6,250 nt of DNA. It comes from Pseudomonadota bacterium. GTDB lineage: Bacteria > Pseudomonadota > Gammaproteobacteria > Pseudomonadales > Azotimanducaceae. The translations under genes and the position numbers were made by a program. The notes beneath the pieces are model-generated. The model was given only the letters and a program-made list of their open reading frames with translations, was not told where the DNA came from and made no database searches. Within the stretch, counting starts at the first letter, position 1; each line of letters opens with the position of its first letter. The DNA is taken from positions 1 through 6,250 of the forward strand of contig JAACDS010000427.1 in NCBI GenBank assembly GCA_009936895.1. The letters run 5' to 3'. Shown in pieces: positions 1 to 5,696 of the stretch.

Positions 1-201
1 ATTCGAGGCTGGAAGTGGAGCAAGGTCGATATCACGCAGACACCGGCTGTGATGGATTGGGTCACCCGCGTCCGACAGCGCCCAGGCGTCGCACGAGGCA
101 TTGCTTACGGTGTGACCGCGGACGAGGTCGACCGATGGAGCCCTGAGCGCAGGGCGCAATACCGCCGTAACGGGTCCCAGATCACCAATCCCGGTAACTA
201 A
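1..201 (+). CDS. Glutathione S-transferase-like protein, C-terminal fragment (gene starts before the window)
   Basis: The first frame is open from base 1 and ends at TAA 199-201, giving 66 residues. The segment reads as the last helices of a GST C-terminal domain: a GWKW stretch, a VDI motif, then a helix with DWVTRVRQRPGVARG. This matches the usual GST ending in which a Pro-X-Val/Met-X-X-Trp helix is followed by an Arg-Pro-X-Val-X-Arg element. The polar tail after it, including RWSPERRAQYRR, resembles bacterial nu-class (YfcG/YghU-like) enzymes, which use glutathione for disulfide or peroxide chemistry in the cytoplasm. The thioredoxin-like N-terminal domain that would bind glutathione lies outside the window, so class and activity cannot be confirmed. 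The stop codon is 2 bases from the stop of the convergent crotonase gene. Confidence 0.75.
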   Translation: MRGWKWSKVDITQTPAVMDWVTRVRQRPGVARGIAYGVTADEVDRWSPERRAQYRRNGSQITNPGN

Positions 202-203
202 CC

Positions 204-962
204 TCAAAAGGCTGAAAAATCCGGCTCACGTCGTTCCGCGAACGCGGCCACCGCCTCTTGATTCGCCGGGCCACCCATCAAGCTCCCCAGCCCGGCGGTT
301 TCTATTTCATGCGCTTCCCGAAGTGCTTCCCGACGCGGTGCCATCAGCATTTCTTTCGTGGTGATCAGCGATGCCAACGGTTTGCTGGCCAACAGTTGAG
401 CGCGTTCAAGGGTTCGCTCCATCAGCAATTCGTCTGCCACCACCTCAAACACCATGCCGTAGTCCTTACAGGTTTGGGCGTCTAACCACTGGGAGCTGAG
501 CAGTACCCAGTTCGCCACTTGCGGCCCCATCATGGCGGGAAAGGTCACTGTGCTGGCAGCTTCAGCGGTCAGCCCCAACGTCGTAAACGGGCATCTCAAC
601 CGCGCACTTTCCGCCATAAAAACTAAGTCAGCGAGGCCGGTAATCGTGCAACCAAACCCAACGCCTACACCGTTAATGGCAAGCAACAGCGGTTTAGGAA
701 ACTCGATCAAGGCTTCAAACATACCGTCAAAACCGTGTTCAGGGGGATTGGCTTGACTGGGTCTATCCGTCAAGTCCATGCCTGCAGAAAACGCTCTGCC
801 TTCCCCGGTAATCACCAGCACTTTCACTAATTGATCGTCCGTCGCCGCCAAGACCTCTGTGGCCACTGCATCGAACATCGCTCCATTGAAGGCGTTTAAG
901 GCCTCGGGGCGGTTTAAGGTCAGAACCCGAACGGCTTCATGATTTTGTGTAGTGGTCAGCAT
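204..962 (-). CDS. Enoyl-CoA hydratase/isomerase (crotonase) family protein, isomerase-like
   Basis: This is a full-length crotonase-fold protein of 252 residues (the family is usually 250-270) that acts on acyl-CoA thioesters in the cytoplasm. Residues 14-23 carry the N-terminal LNRPEALNA signature. The two oxyanion-hole segments are GRAFSAGMDL (55-64) and GVGVGFGCTI (98-107). The first catalytic Glu of true hydratases (the PEI motif) is replaced by FTT (126-128). Glu134 lies in a T-A-E-A-A-S context followed by FPAMMGP, which corresponds to the single catalytic Glu of delta3,delta2-enoyl-CoA isomerases of the Eci1/ECI2 type. An isomerase working on unsaturated acyl-CoA is therefore more likely than a hydratase; this is inferred from motif alignment by eye. 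ATG is at 960-962, with GGAGAG six bases upstream on the coding strand. It follows the DUF1330 gene by 35 bases on the same strand, probably co-transcribed. Confidence 0.9.
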   Translation of the reverse strand: MLTTTQNHEAVRVLTLNRPEALNAFNGAMFDAVATEVLAATDDQLVKVLVITGEGRAFSAGMDLTDRPSQANPPEHGFDGMFEALIEFPKPLLLAINGVGVGFGCTITGLADLVFMAESARLRCPFTTLGLTAEAASTVTFPAMMGPQVANWVLLSSQWLDAQTCKDYGMVFEVVADELLMERTLERAQLLASKPLASLITTKEMLMAPRREALREAHEIETAGLGSLMGGPANQEAVAAFAERREPDFSAF

Positions 963-997
963 TGTTTCTCTCCATATCGCCCTTGAAATCGCTATTG

Positions 998-1300
998 TTA
1001 AACGGGATCTGCGGGTAAACCGGCCACAATGGCTATATCAGCAGTCGATCCCTCCCACCGGTGTTGAGCCAAGTCTTGATATGCGTCACTGTCGTACCAT
1101 GCTCGCGCGTCGGCGCTGCTATTGAAGCGAATGATCACTGTTCTCGTATGATCCCATTGGCCTTCCAGCGTTACCGGAGCCTCGTCTACTGCCAGCATCT
1201 CACCACCGTACTGGGCAAAAATCTCCATAAACCCCGTTTCGTAGCGCGCATAAGCTTCTCGGTCGTGAATACGAATTTGAGCAACGACATAAACGCCCAT
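998..1300 (-). CDS. DUF1330 domain protein
   Basis: This small 100-residue protein matches the DUF1330 family (dimeric ferredoxin-like alpha+beta barrel; function not established). Visible family features are the opening YVVAQIRIHDREAY strand-helix, the GG pair at residues 32-33, LEGQWDHTRTVIIRF (45-59), and the A-W-Y-D-S-D-A-Y-Q segment (67-76) ending near Arg81. The ATG at 1298-1300 is chosen because GGAG lies six bases upstream on the coding strand and homology begins right there. An in-frame ATG at 1349-1351 would add 17 residues unlike the family, and another at 1310-1312 overlaps the ribosome binding site. It is the first gene of a probable two-gene unit with the enoyl-CoA isomerase-like gene, so a role near acyl-CoA metabolism is possible but only inferred from position. 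Confidence 0.85.
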   Translation of the reverse strand: MGVYVVAQIRIHDREAYARYETGFMEIFAQYGGEMLAVDEAPVTLEGQWDHTRTVIIRFNSSADARAWYDSDAYQDLAQHRWEGSTADIAIVAGLPADPV

Positions 1301-1604
1301 GAGGCTCTCCATCAAAGCGTTAATCTTAGCGGTATTTCGGGCCTCAGGCATCCCACGTGCTGCCCAGCAGCTAACGCCTGTCGTGATAGAAAAGGAGGGG
1401 GAAAAGGAGTCCGCGCCGCTTCCTGCGCCCTAGTCACACGGGCATAGGATGTGATTTCAAACACAAGAAGTATGCGCGAACCCAAAACCGAAGCTTTCGT
1501 TCTTGCCTCTCTGACTTTAGTTATTTTTACTATCTTTAGAAAGGATAGGTAAATTATTATACAACCACGACAAAGCCACAGCCAACCTTTGGTGCAGGGC
1601 CACC
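1301..1604. promoter_or_regulatory. Divergent intergenic region between the DUF1330 unit and the XRE regulator
   Basis: This 304-base gap holds no supportable gene. The part next to DUF1330 is mixed, with a purine-rich stretch at 1389-1409 in which GAAAAGGAG occurs twice. The part next to the regulator (about 1510-1562) is clearly AT-rich, as expected for a promoter. TATTAT at 1555-1560 could be a plus-strand -10 box, but I find no good -35 at the right distance. No convincing minus-strand promoter stood out either. Both transcription units must start here or read through, so the region probably carries two divergent promoters. Confidence 0.5.
1530..1548. promoter_or_regulatory. Candidate operator: imperfect inverted repeat upstream of the XRE regulator
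   Basis: CTATCTTT (1530-1537) is separated by AGA from AAGGATAG (1541-1548). Seven of eight positions pair as an inverted repeat. A short AT-rich palindrome of about 19 bp between a regulator gene and a divergent unit is a typical binding site for a dimeric Cro/CI-type repressor. Binding and autoregulation are inferences; no second copy was noticed in the window. Confidence 0.35.
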
Positions 1605-2006
1605 CTGCAACAACGTATTACTCAAGCCCGCAAGTCACGAAAGCTGTCTCAGGCCAACTTGGCCGAGCGACTCGGCATCACCCGAACAGCCTGCAGTCAT
1701 TGGGAGACCGGCCGCGCGAAACCATCGACCAAGCACATCGAAAAGATAGCGGAAACGCTCGCGGTGGACACGCACTGGCTGATCAGCGGAAAGAAAAGAG
1801 GGGACGTCGAATCGCGTTTAGACACTGACAAACGGTTGGGCAGCGACTCCAAGACCGTTCTGTTAGAAACTCAGGCGGGCTACCAAGCGACTTTTGATAA
1901 GGAGGCTCTCAAGGTCGCTGAAGAGTATTTTTCACTCAGCCGAAGCCAGCGCAAGCTCGTACGGGACTTACTGAAAGCCTTAAAAACCAAGAACAAGAAC
2001 CGCTAA
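1605..2006 (+). CDS. XRE/Cro-CI family helix-turn-helix transcriptional regulator with unclear start
   Basis: The frame ending at TAA 2004-2006 encodes a classic N-terminal HTH of the Cro/CI type. Helix 1 is QQRITQARKSRKL, helix 2 SQANLAERLG, and recognition helix 3 ITRTACSHWETG, followed by RAKPS and a fourth helix ending THWLISG. After a polar linker, the C-terminal half (about residues 75-133) contains an EALKVAEEYFSLSRSQRKLVRDL helical stretch and a basic Lys/Asn/Arg tail. It probably represses or controls its own promoter and perhaps the divergent operon. The start is uncertain. The frame is open from 1521, yet the only canonical start codon is TTG at 1659, which would remove helix 1 and part of helix 2. 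CTG at 1605, with AGGG five bases before it, keeps the whole domain (133 codons) and is used here. A frameshift from TTG 1589 or GTG 1592 in another frame is the alternative. Confidence 0.75.
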   Translation: MQQRITQARKSRKLSQANLAERLGITRTACSHWETGRAKPSTKHIEKIAETLAVDTHWLISGKKRGDVESRLDTDKRLGSDSKTVLLETQAGYQATFDKEALKVAEEYFSLSRSQRKLVRDLLKALKTKNKNR

Positions 2007-2087
2007 AACCAAACGCCAAGGGTACAACCGAAGCTCCATGACGGCCAAAACAAGCCACCAAAAGTTAATGATTCTTGATTTCAGGCC
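2007..2087. other. Convergent intergenic gap
   Basis: This is the short gap between the XRE regulator stop and the stop of the convergent esterase gene. I looked for a GC-rich stem followed by a T-run on either strand and found none, so transcription from one or both sides may end by Rho or run into the other gene. It contains AACCGAAGCT (2026-2035), also present at 1486-1495 on the other side of the regulator, a match that can be chance. Confidence 0.4.
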
Positions 2088-3038
2088 TCAAGCACGAAAT
2101 ATCCAGCGCAACGTATCGGCAAAAAGCGCACCGCCATGTCGTAGATTGTGCCCACCGGTGCCAAACTCAAAACGATAGTCGTAACCGGCAAAATCTAAGG
2201 CTGCAGCCATCTGTTGATTCGCCAGGGACCAGCTGCCAGTCACAATATCCGCATCAAGTTCACCGCTTTGCAGAAACACTCTTATCGGCTTGCGCGGTGT
2301 GCTGCGAATCAGGTAAGGAACGTTATGCGCCCCGCGAATGTTCACAAACGAACCGCAATGACTGATGACTCGCCCAAAACTACCGGGAAAGTGCCAAGCG
2401 GCATTGAACGCGCAGATACCTCCGCTTGATATACCGCAAACGGCCCGTCGGCCAGCATCCGTGGTTAGGGCGATGCCTAGCTGTCGTTCAACGAAGGGCA
2501 GCACGTCTTGCAGCAAAAATTCGCCATAGGCCGGGGTACAAGAATCGTATTCAACACTGCGCTGACGATTCACCACCGGATTCGGCAGCTGACCGGGCAC
2601 CGTGGCATCAAAGCCGTCGGGAATACCGGGCATTACGAATAGCGCTGCCGTTGCGCCCAGTTCGCCGGACGCCAGCAGGCTATCCAGCACCGCCGGGGCT
2701 CTGATGTCGCCTTTATCGAAACGATACCCCTCGCCGTCATTGCAAATCAGCAGATTGAGCGGACCGCGCACGGCAGATTCTGGTGGCAGATGCACCGCCA
2801 ATCGACGGCGGGTACCAGCAAATACCGCACTGTGATCCCAGTCGTTAAACACATGCATGGTGCCTTGCAGCTCGCCCTCGCGATAGGCTTCTGGACACGG
2901 GTGGTAATGCTCGTCGCCCACCGTCGCCAAGGACTCACGAATTTCAATATTGGCCCTGCCATTGACCTGATAATCCATGTCATGCAGGTCACCCCACGCG
3001 TGATCAAGCCCTAAATCTTGAAATGTTTTGACGTCCAT
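2088..3038 (-). CDS. Fes/esterase D-like alpha/beta hydrolase
   Basis: This 316-residue protein has an alpha/beta-hydrolase domain of the enterochelin esterase (Fes/COG2382, PF00756) type. The core starts near residue 60 with the strand leading to SAVFAGTRRRLAVHLPP (70-86). It then shows RSVEYDSCTPAYGEFLLQDVLPFVE (160-184), the nucleophile elbow G-I-S-S-G-G (202-207, Ser204 predicted catalytic), ISHCGSFVNIRG (225-236), FLQSGELDAD (255-264, containing the likely acid Asp262) and GGHNLRHGG (295-303, His297 the likely catalytic His). Known relatives hydrolyse esters such as ferric enterobactin or acyl esters. No siderophore gene is seen here, so the substrate is unknown. No signal peptide is visible, so it is probably cytoplasmic. 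ATG at 3036-3038 has GGAGG (3043-3047 on the opposite strand) five bases upstream. It is the last gene of the minus-strand cluster, 48 bases after the serine hydrolase. Confidence 0.88.
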   Translation of the reverse strand: MDVKTFQDLGLDHAWGDLHDMDYQVNGRANIEIRESLATVGDEHYHPCPEAYREGELQGTMHVFNDWDHSAVFAGTRRRLAVHLPPESAVRGPLNLLICNDGEGYRFDKGDIRAPAVLDSLLASGELGATAALFVMPGIPDGFDATVPGQLPNPVVNRQRSVEYDSCTPAYGEFLLQDVLPFVERQLGIALTTDAGRRAVCGISSGGICAFNAAWHFPGSFGRVISHCGSFVNIRGAHNVPYLIRSTPRKPIRVFLQSGELDADIVTGSWSLANQQMAAALDFAGYDYRFEFGTGGHNLRHGGALFADTLRWIFRA

Positions 3039-3086
3039 AGTGCCTCCGGCTTCGATGGGTGCGCTGTCTAGTCAGCCTGATTCGTA

Positions 3087-4364
3087 TCAGTCGACGATGG
3101 ACTGATACACACGTGTTCTCAACTCTCGTCTAATGGGATAGGTCGATGACGGCATCAGCTGAGTAAAGAACACCACGAACAAATCCTGCGCAGGATCTAT
3201 CCAAAAAAAGGTACTCGCTGCGCCACCCCAGTGATGCTCACCGGGCGAGGTAATGATGGAAGCCTTGACCGGATCCAGCACCACGGCAAAGCCCAGACCG
3301 AAACCGATACCGTCATAGCTTGTTTCGCTCCAGACTGGCTGGCCCATGGCAGCCATATCCGAGTTGTTCGGCAGCTGATTGGTGCGCATGTAGCGTACCG
3401 TTGTGGGTGAAAGTACGCGCTCGCCATCTAGCTCGCCAAGGTTTATCAGCATCTGACAAAACCGCGCGTAGTCGCCAATGGTGCCCACCAAGCCACCACC
3501 ACCGGAATGCGACGACGGCTCTGCAAAATAGACCGACTGACTGGAACCCTCCATCAACTTCAGACCTCCGCGCTGATCTTGCGGCACCGTCGCGCTGTTC
3601 GTGCCGACAGTGCTCATGTCGCCCCCGACCGCGGGGGCATAAAGTGCGGCAAAGCGATCCTGGCCCTGCTCCGGCACTGAAAACCCGGTGTCGGTCATGC
3701 CAAGGGGAGCAAAAATCCGCTGCTGGAAAAATTCGGCCAAACTCATGCCCGACCAGACCTCAACCAGTCTGCCGAGCACGTCAGTGGCGACCGAGTAGTT
3801 CCACTGGGTGCCGGGCTGACAGAGCAAAGGAATCTTTGCCAATCGCGTAACGATATCTGCCAAGGATTCGGATCGACTTTGAAACTCAATCTCTCGATCG
3901 CGGTATAGGGCATCCACCGGTGTGGTGCTCATAAACCCATAGGTCAGGCCCGACGTATGATTCATCAGATGTTTGACCTGCATCGGCGATTGCTGGTCGT
4001 GGACGGCAGTGATCGGCGCATCTCCGCCATCCCACACCGGTGTGTCGGCAAATTCCGGCAGGTACTTTGCGACAGGATCGTCAAGCTGAAAGCAGCCCTG
4101 CTCGTAGAGCATCATGGCCGCAACGGTGGTTACGGATTTACTCATGGAGTAGATGCGTACGATGGTGTCTGCATCCATGACCTTGCCATTTTCTTTGTCC
4201 GCAAAACCTGCGGACTGCAGATAGGCAACCTTACCGCGCCGTGCGATTAGGGTGCTCGCACCCGCTAGCTTACCATCGGCGACCTGAGCCTCCAGCCAAC
4301 TCGTAATCTGCGTCAGACGTTCTTTAGATAAACCGACTACCGCGGGATCGACAGGTTCCAACAT
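3087..4364 (-). CDS. Class C beta-lactamase-fold serine hydrolase (PF00144; EstB-like esterase)
   Basis: The protein has 425 residues and belongs to the penicillin-binding/beta-lactamase superfamily whose members are often esterases or peptidases. The nucleophile motif S-x-x-K is Ser73-Met-Ser-Lys76 in IYSMSKSVTT. The second motif is Tyr190 in QWNYSVATDVLGRL, where the usual Asn of YxN is Val192. The third motif is HWGGAA (378-383), the Trp-Gly-Gly form typical of EstB-like esterases rather than the KTG of true lactamases. Other family marks are the KHLMNHTSGLTYG (131-143) and FAPLGMTDTGF (218-228) segments. No signal peptide is seen, which also argues against a periplasmic beta-lactamase. 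ATG 4362-4364 is chosen because GGAGAG precedes it by seven bases and homology starts there. An upstream in-frame extension to 4517 overlaps the acetyltransferase gene and looks non-coding. The substrate is unknown. Confidence 0.92.
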   Translation of the reverse strand: MLEPVDPAVVGLSKERLTQITSWLEAQVADGKLAGASTLIARRGKVAYLQSAGFADKENGKVMDADTIVRIYSMSKSVTTVAAMMLYEQGCFQLDDPVAKYLPEFADTPVWDGGDAPITAVHDQQSPMQVKHLMNHTSGLTYGFMSTTPVDALYRDREIEFQSRSESLADIVTRLAKIPLLCQPGTQWNYSVATDVLGRLVEVWSGMSLAEFFQQRIFAPLGMTDTGFSVPEQGQDRFAALYAPAVGGDMSTVGTNSATVPQDQRGGLKLMEGSSQSVYFAEPSSHSGGGGLVGTIGDYARFCQMLINLGELDGERVLSPTTVRYMRTNQLPNNSDMAAMGQPVWSETSYDGIGFGLGFAVVLDPVKASIITSPGEHHWGGAASTFFWIDPAQDLFVVFFTQLMPSSTYPIRRELRTRVYQSIVD

Positions 4365-4385
4365 CGTATTTCTCTCCAAAAGGAT

Positions 4386-4402
4386 GCCCGCAACCGGCGG
4401 GC
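4386..4402 (-). promoter_or_regulatory. GC-rich hairpin in the gap between acetyltransferase and serine hydrolase genes
   Basis: GCCCGC (4386-4391) and GCGGGC (4397-4402) form a perfect six-base-pair stem with a five-base loop. On the coding strand it starts at the last base of the acetyltransferase stop codon and is followed by ATCCTTTTGGAGAG, that is, a T4 run and then the ribosome binding site of the next gene. It could be a weak terminator or attenuator, or an mRNA stability element that sets different levels for the flanking genes. The T-run is short, so full termination is unlikely. Confidence 0.4.
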
Positions 4403-5682
4403 TAGTAGTGATCCGGGCAGTGAGGCTTGTGCCGTGTCGCGAACAAGGCATCAGCTTTCGCGATCGCTTCGGGCTCGCCATGCAGCATTCCCCAGTTGGC
4501 CAGGGTCTGGGCGCCATACATGCCGCTGAAAAGCCCCGTCAGCGTTTTGATCGACAAGGTTAGCTCGGGCGGCTTCTTCACCGGCGTTACCTGAGAATCC
4601 GTCGCATCGTCAGCGGACGTTTGCAGACACCATGTGCCGTTGTTCCACGGCGCCAAGTCATCCCCGTCCAGCTTGAACACCAGTTCAGCATTCGTGTTGT
4701 AGCCGCGCTGGGCAAGGGCATTGGGCGCGTCGACGATGCGCCACCAAGTCGCTTCATTGTCTTGGGTATGCAGCATGCGCGGTTCGGCCATCATCCCTTG
4801 GGCAGGATCATCCATGGGAGCATTGGGCCACACCACTCGACCGACCAAATCGTGTTTGGCAAAGAAGCGCCAAAGATCGCGGCAGGCTGACATGTCCAAC
4901 CACGCCATATCCCGCACCTTAATTTCTTGAGGTCGGGCGCGATGAGCCACTCGCCCAGCCCTCAGCGTGTAGACCGCATAGCCCGTTGGGGCCTCGATGG
5001 GCCCCACCAATGCCGCGTAGACCGGACCATCCTGTGCCTTATCGCTCGCACTGTTTTGCGCACTTTCGCCACCGTCCAACACCGAGTTCAACCACAGGGA
5101 CCTGCCTCGGTGGAGATAACCCGTGCGCTGGGCTATGAACTGCTTGTAGACCTCTCGGAGTGAATCCAATACCGCTTCGGGACGATGACGGGTTACCTTG
5201 GCCTCAACATCTGGCGATGCCTCAAGTAGCGCAATATCCGCTGTATCTATCGCGTACCCACGATTCAAGCCCGCAGGGGAAAATCCATAACGTTGGTAGA
5301 TGGCCGCTTGGGACGCCCACAGGCCGGCCAGGGTCTGGCCTCGCTCACGCTGTTCGGCAAAAGCCCGGGTCATGATGGTTCGAACCAAGCCTTGCCGACG
5401 GTATTCTGGACGGGTGCCAATCACCGAAATGCCAGCCATGGCCATCGGCCGGCCGTTGGCTCGAATGGTAAAGGGAAAGGCCGCAAACGATGTTGCCATT
5501 AACGGCTGACCGGCCTCAGTCCGGGCAGCAGGGTCAAAAGCGCAGAGGGTCCATTCGGGCCGAGTGCCCGCCGCCGCGATATTGTCCTCGCCATCGCCAA
5601 AGGTACCGCCATAGGAATAGGACGCCATCAAACCCAGCTGGCCCATCTCCTGTGGCAAGGCTGGGCGAATATCAAATGTCAC
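4402..5682 (-). CDS. Eis-like GNAT N-acetyltransferase
   Basis: The 426-residue protein fits the Eis family (COG4552): an N-terminal GNAT domain, a second degenerate GNAT-like domain and a C-terminal SCP2-like domain, about 400-430 residues in all. The acetyl-CoA site is visible as SVIGTRPEYRRQGLVRTIM (86-104) with the R-R-Q-G-L-V pyrophosphate loop. Tyr129 in SQAAIYQRYGF aligns with the general-acid Tyr of mycobacterial Eis. The protein ends KPHCPDHY, so an aromatic residue provides the C-terminal carboxylate that acts as base in Eis. Family members acetylate amines, including aminoglycosides or protein lysines, and form hexamers. The substrate here is unknown. The start is GTG 5680-5682 with only a weak GGGT-like binding site, 14 bases after the corrected stop of the upstream gene, so translation may depend on coupling. 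The serine hydrolase follows after 37 bases. Confidence 0.88.
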   Translation of the reverse strand: MTFDIRPALPQEMGQLGLMASYSYGGTFGDGEDNIAAAGTRPEWTLCAFDPAARTEAGQPLMATSFAAFPFTIRANGRPMAMAGISVIGTRPEYRRQGLVRTIMTRAFAEQRERGQTLAGLWASQAAIYQRYGFSPAGLNRGYAIDTADIALLEASPDVEAKVTRHRPEAVLDSLREVYKQFIAQRTGYLHRGRSLWLNSVLDGGESAQNSASDKAQDGPVYAALVGPIEAPTGYAVYTLRAGRVAHRARPQEIKVRDMAWLDMSACRDLWRFFAKHDLVGRVVWPNAPMDDPAQGMMAEPRMLHTQDNEATWWRIVDAPNALAQRGYNTNAELVFKLDGDDLAPWNNGTWCLQTSADDATDSQVTPVKKPPELTLSIKTLTGLFSGMYGAQTLANWGMLHGEPEAIAKADALFATRHKPHCPDHY

Positions 5683-5696
5683 AGGCGACCCGATGG

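Noticed and set aside
1301..1351. Longer DUF1330 start at 1349-1351
   Set aside because: The extra 17 residues do not resemble the family, and the GGAG site belongs to the ATG at 1298-1300.
1389..1409. Repeated GAAAAGGAG as a ribosome binding site for a small gene or a regulatory repeat
   Set aside because: No start codon with a meaningful frame follows (the next ATG at 1449 is directly followed by TGA), and two short purine-rich copies are weak evidence.
1605..2006. XRE gene as the antitoxin of a toxin-antitoxin pair
   Set aside because: No small toxin-like gene is next to it: the downstream neighbour is a convergent esterase and the upstream one a divergent DUF1330 gene.
1486..2035. AACCGAAGCT at 1486-1495 and 2026-2035 flanking the XRE gene, as possible element or attachment repeats
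   Set aside because: Several 10-base matches are expected by chance in a window of this size, and no integrase or transposase is present.
3077..3090. CTGAT-TCGT-ATCAG stem-loop at the end of the serine hydrolase gene
   Set aside because: It has only five mostly weak pairs with no T-run on the coding strand, so it is unlikely to be a terminator inside the operon.
3320..3850. Long plus-strand open frame inside the serine hydrolase gene
   Set aside because: It is antisense to a clear PF00144 coding region, rich in Arg/Ser/Pro/Cys as expected of a shadow frame, and has no recognisable domain. Other plus-strand open frames over 2088-6184 were dismissed for the same reason.
4365..4517. N-terminal extension of the serine hydrolase frame to 4517
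   Set aside because: It lies wholly within or next to the acetyltransferase 3' end, does not look like PF00144 sequence, and the ATG at 4362-4364 has a strong GGAGAG site and matches the family's N-terminus.
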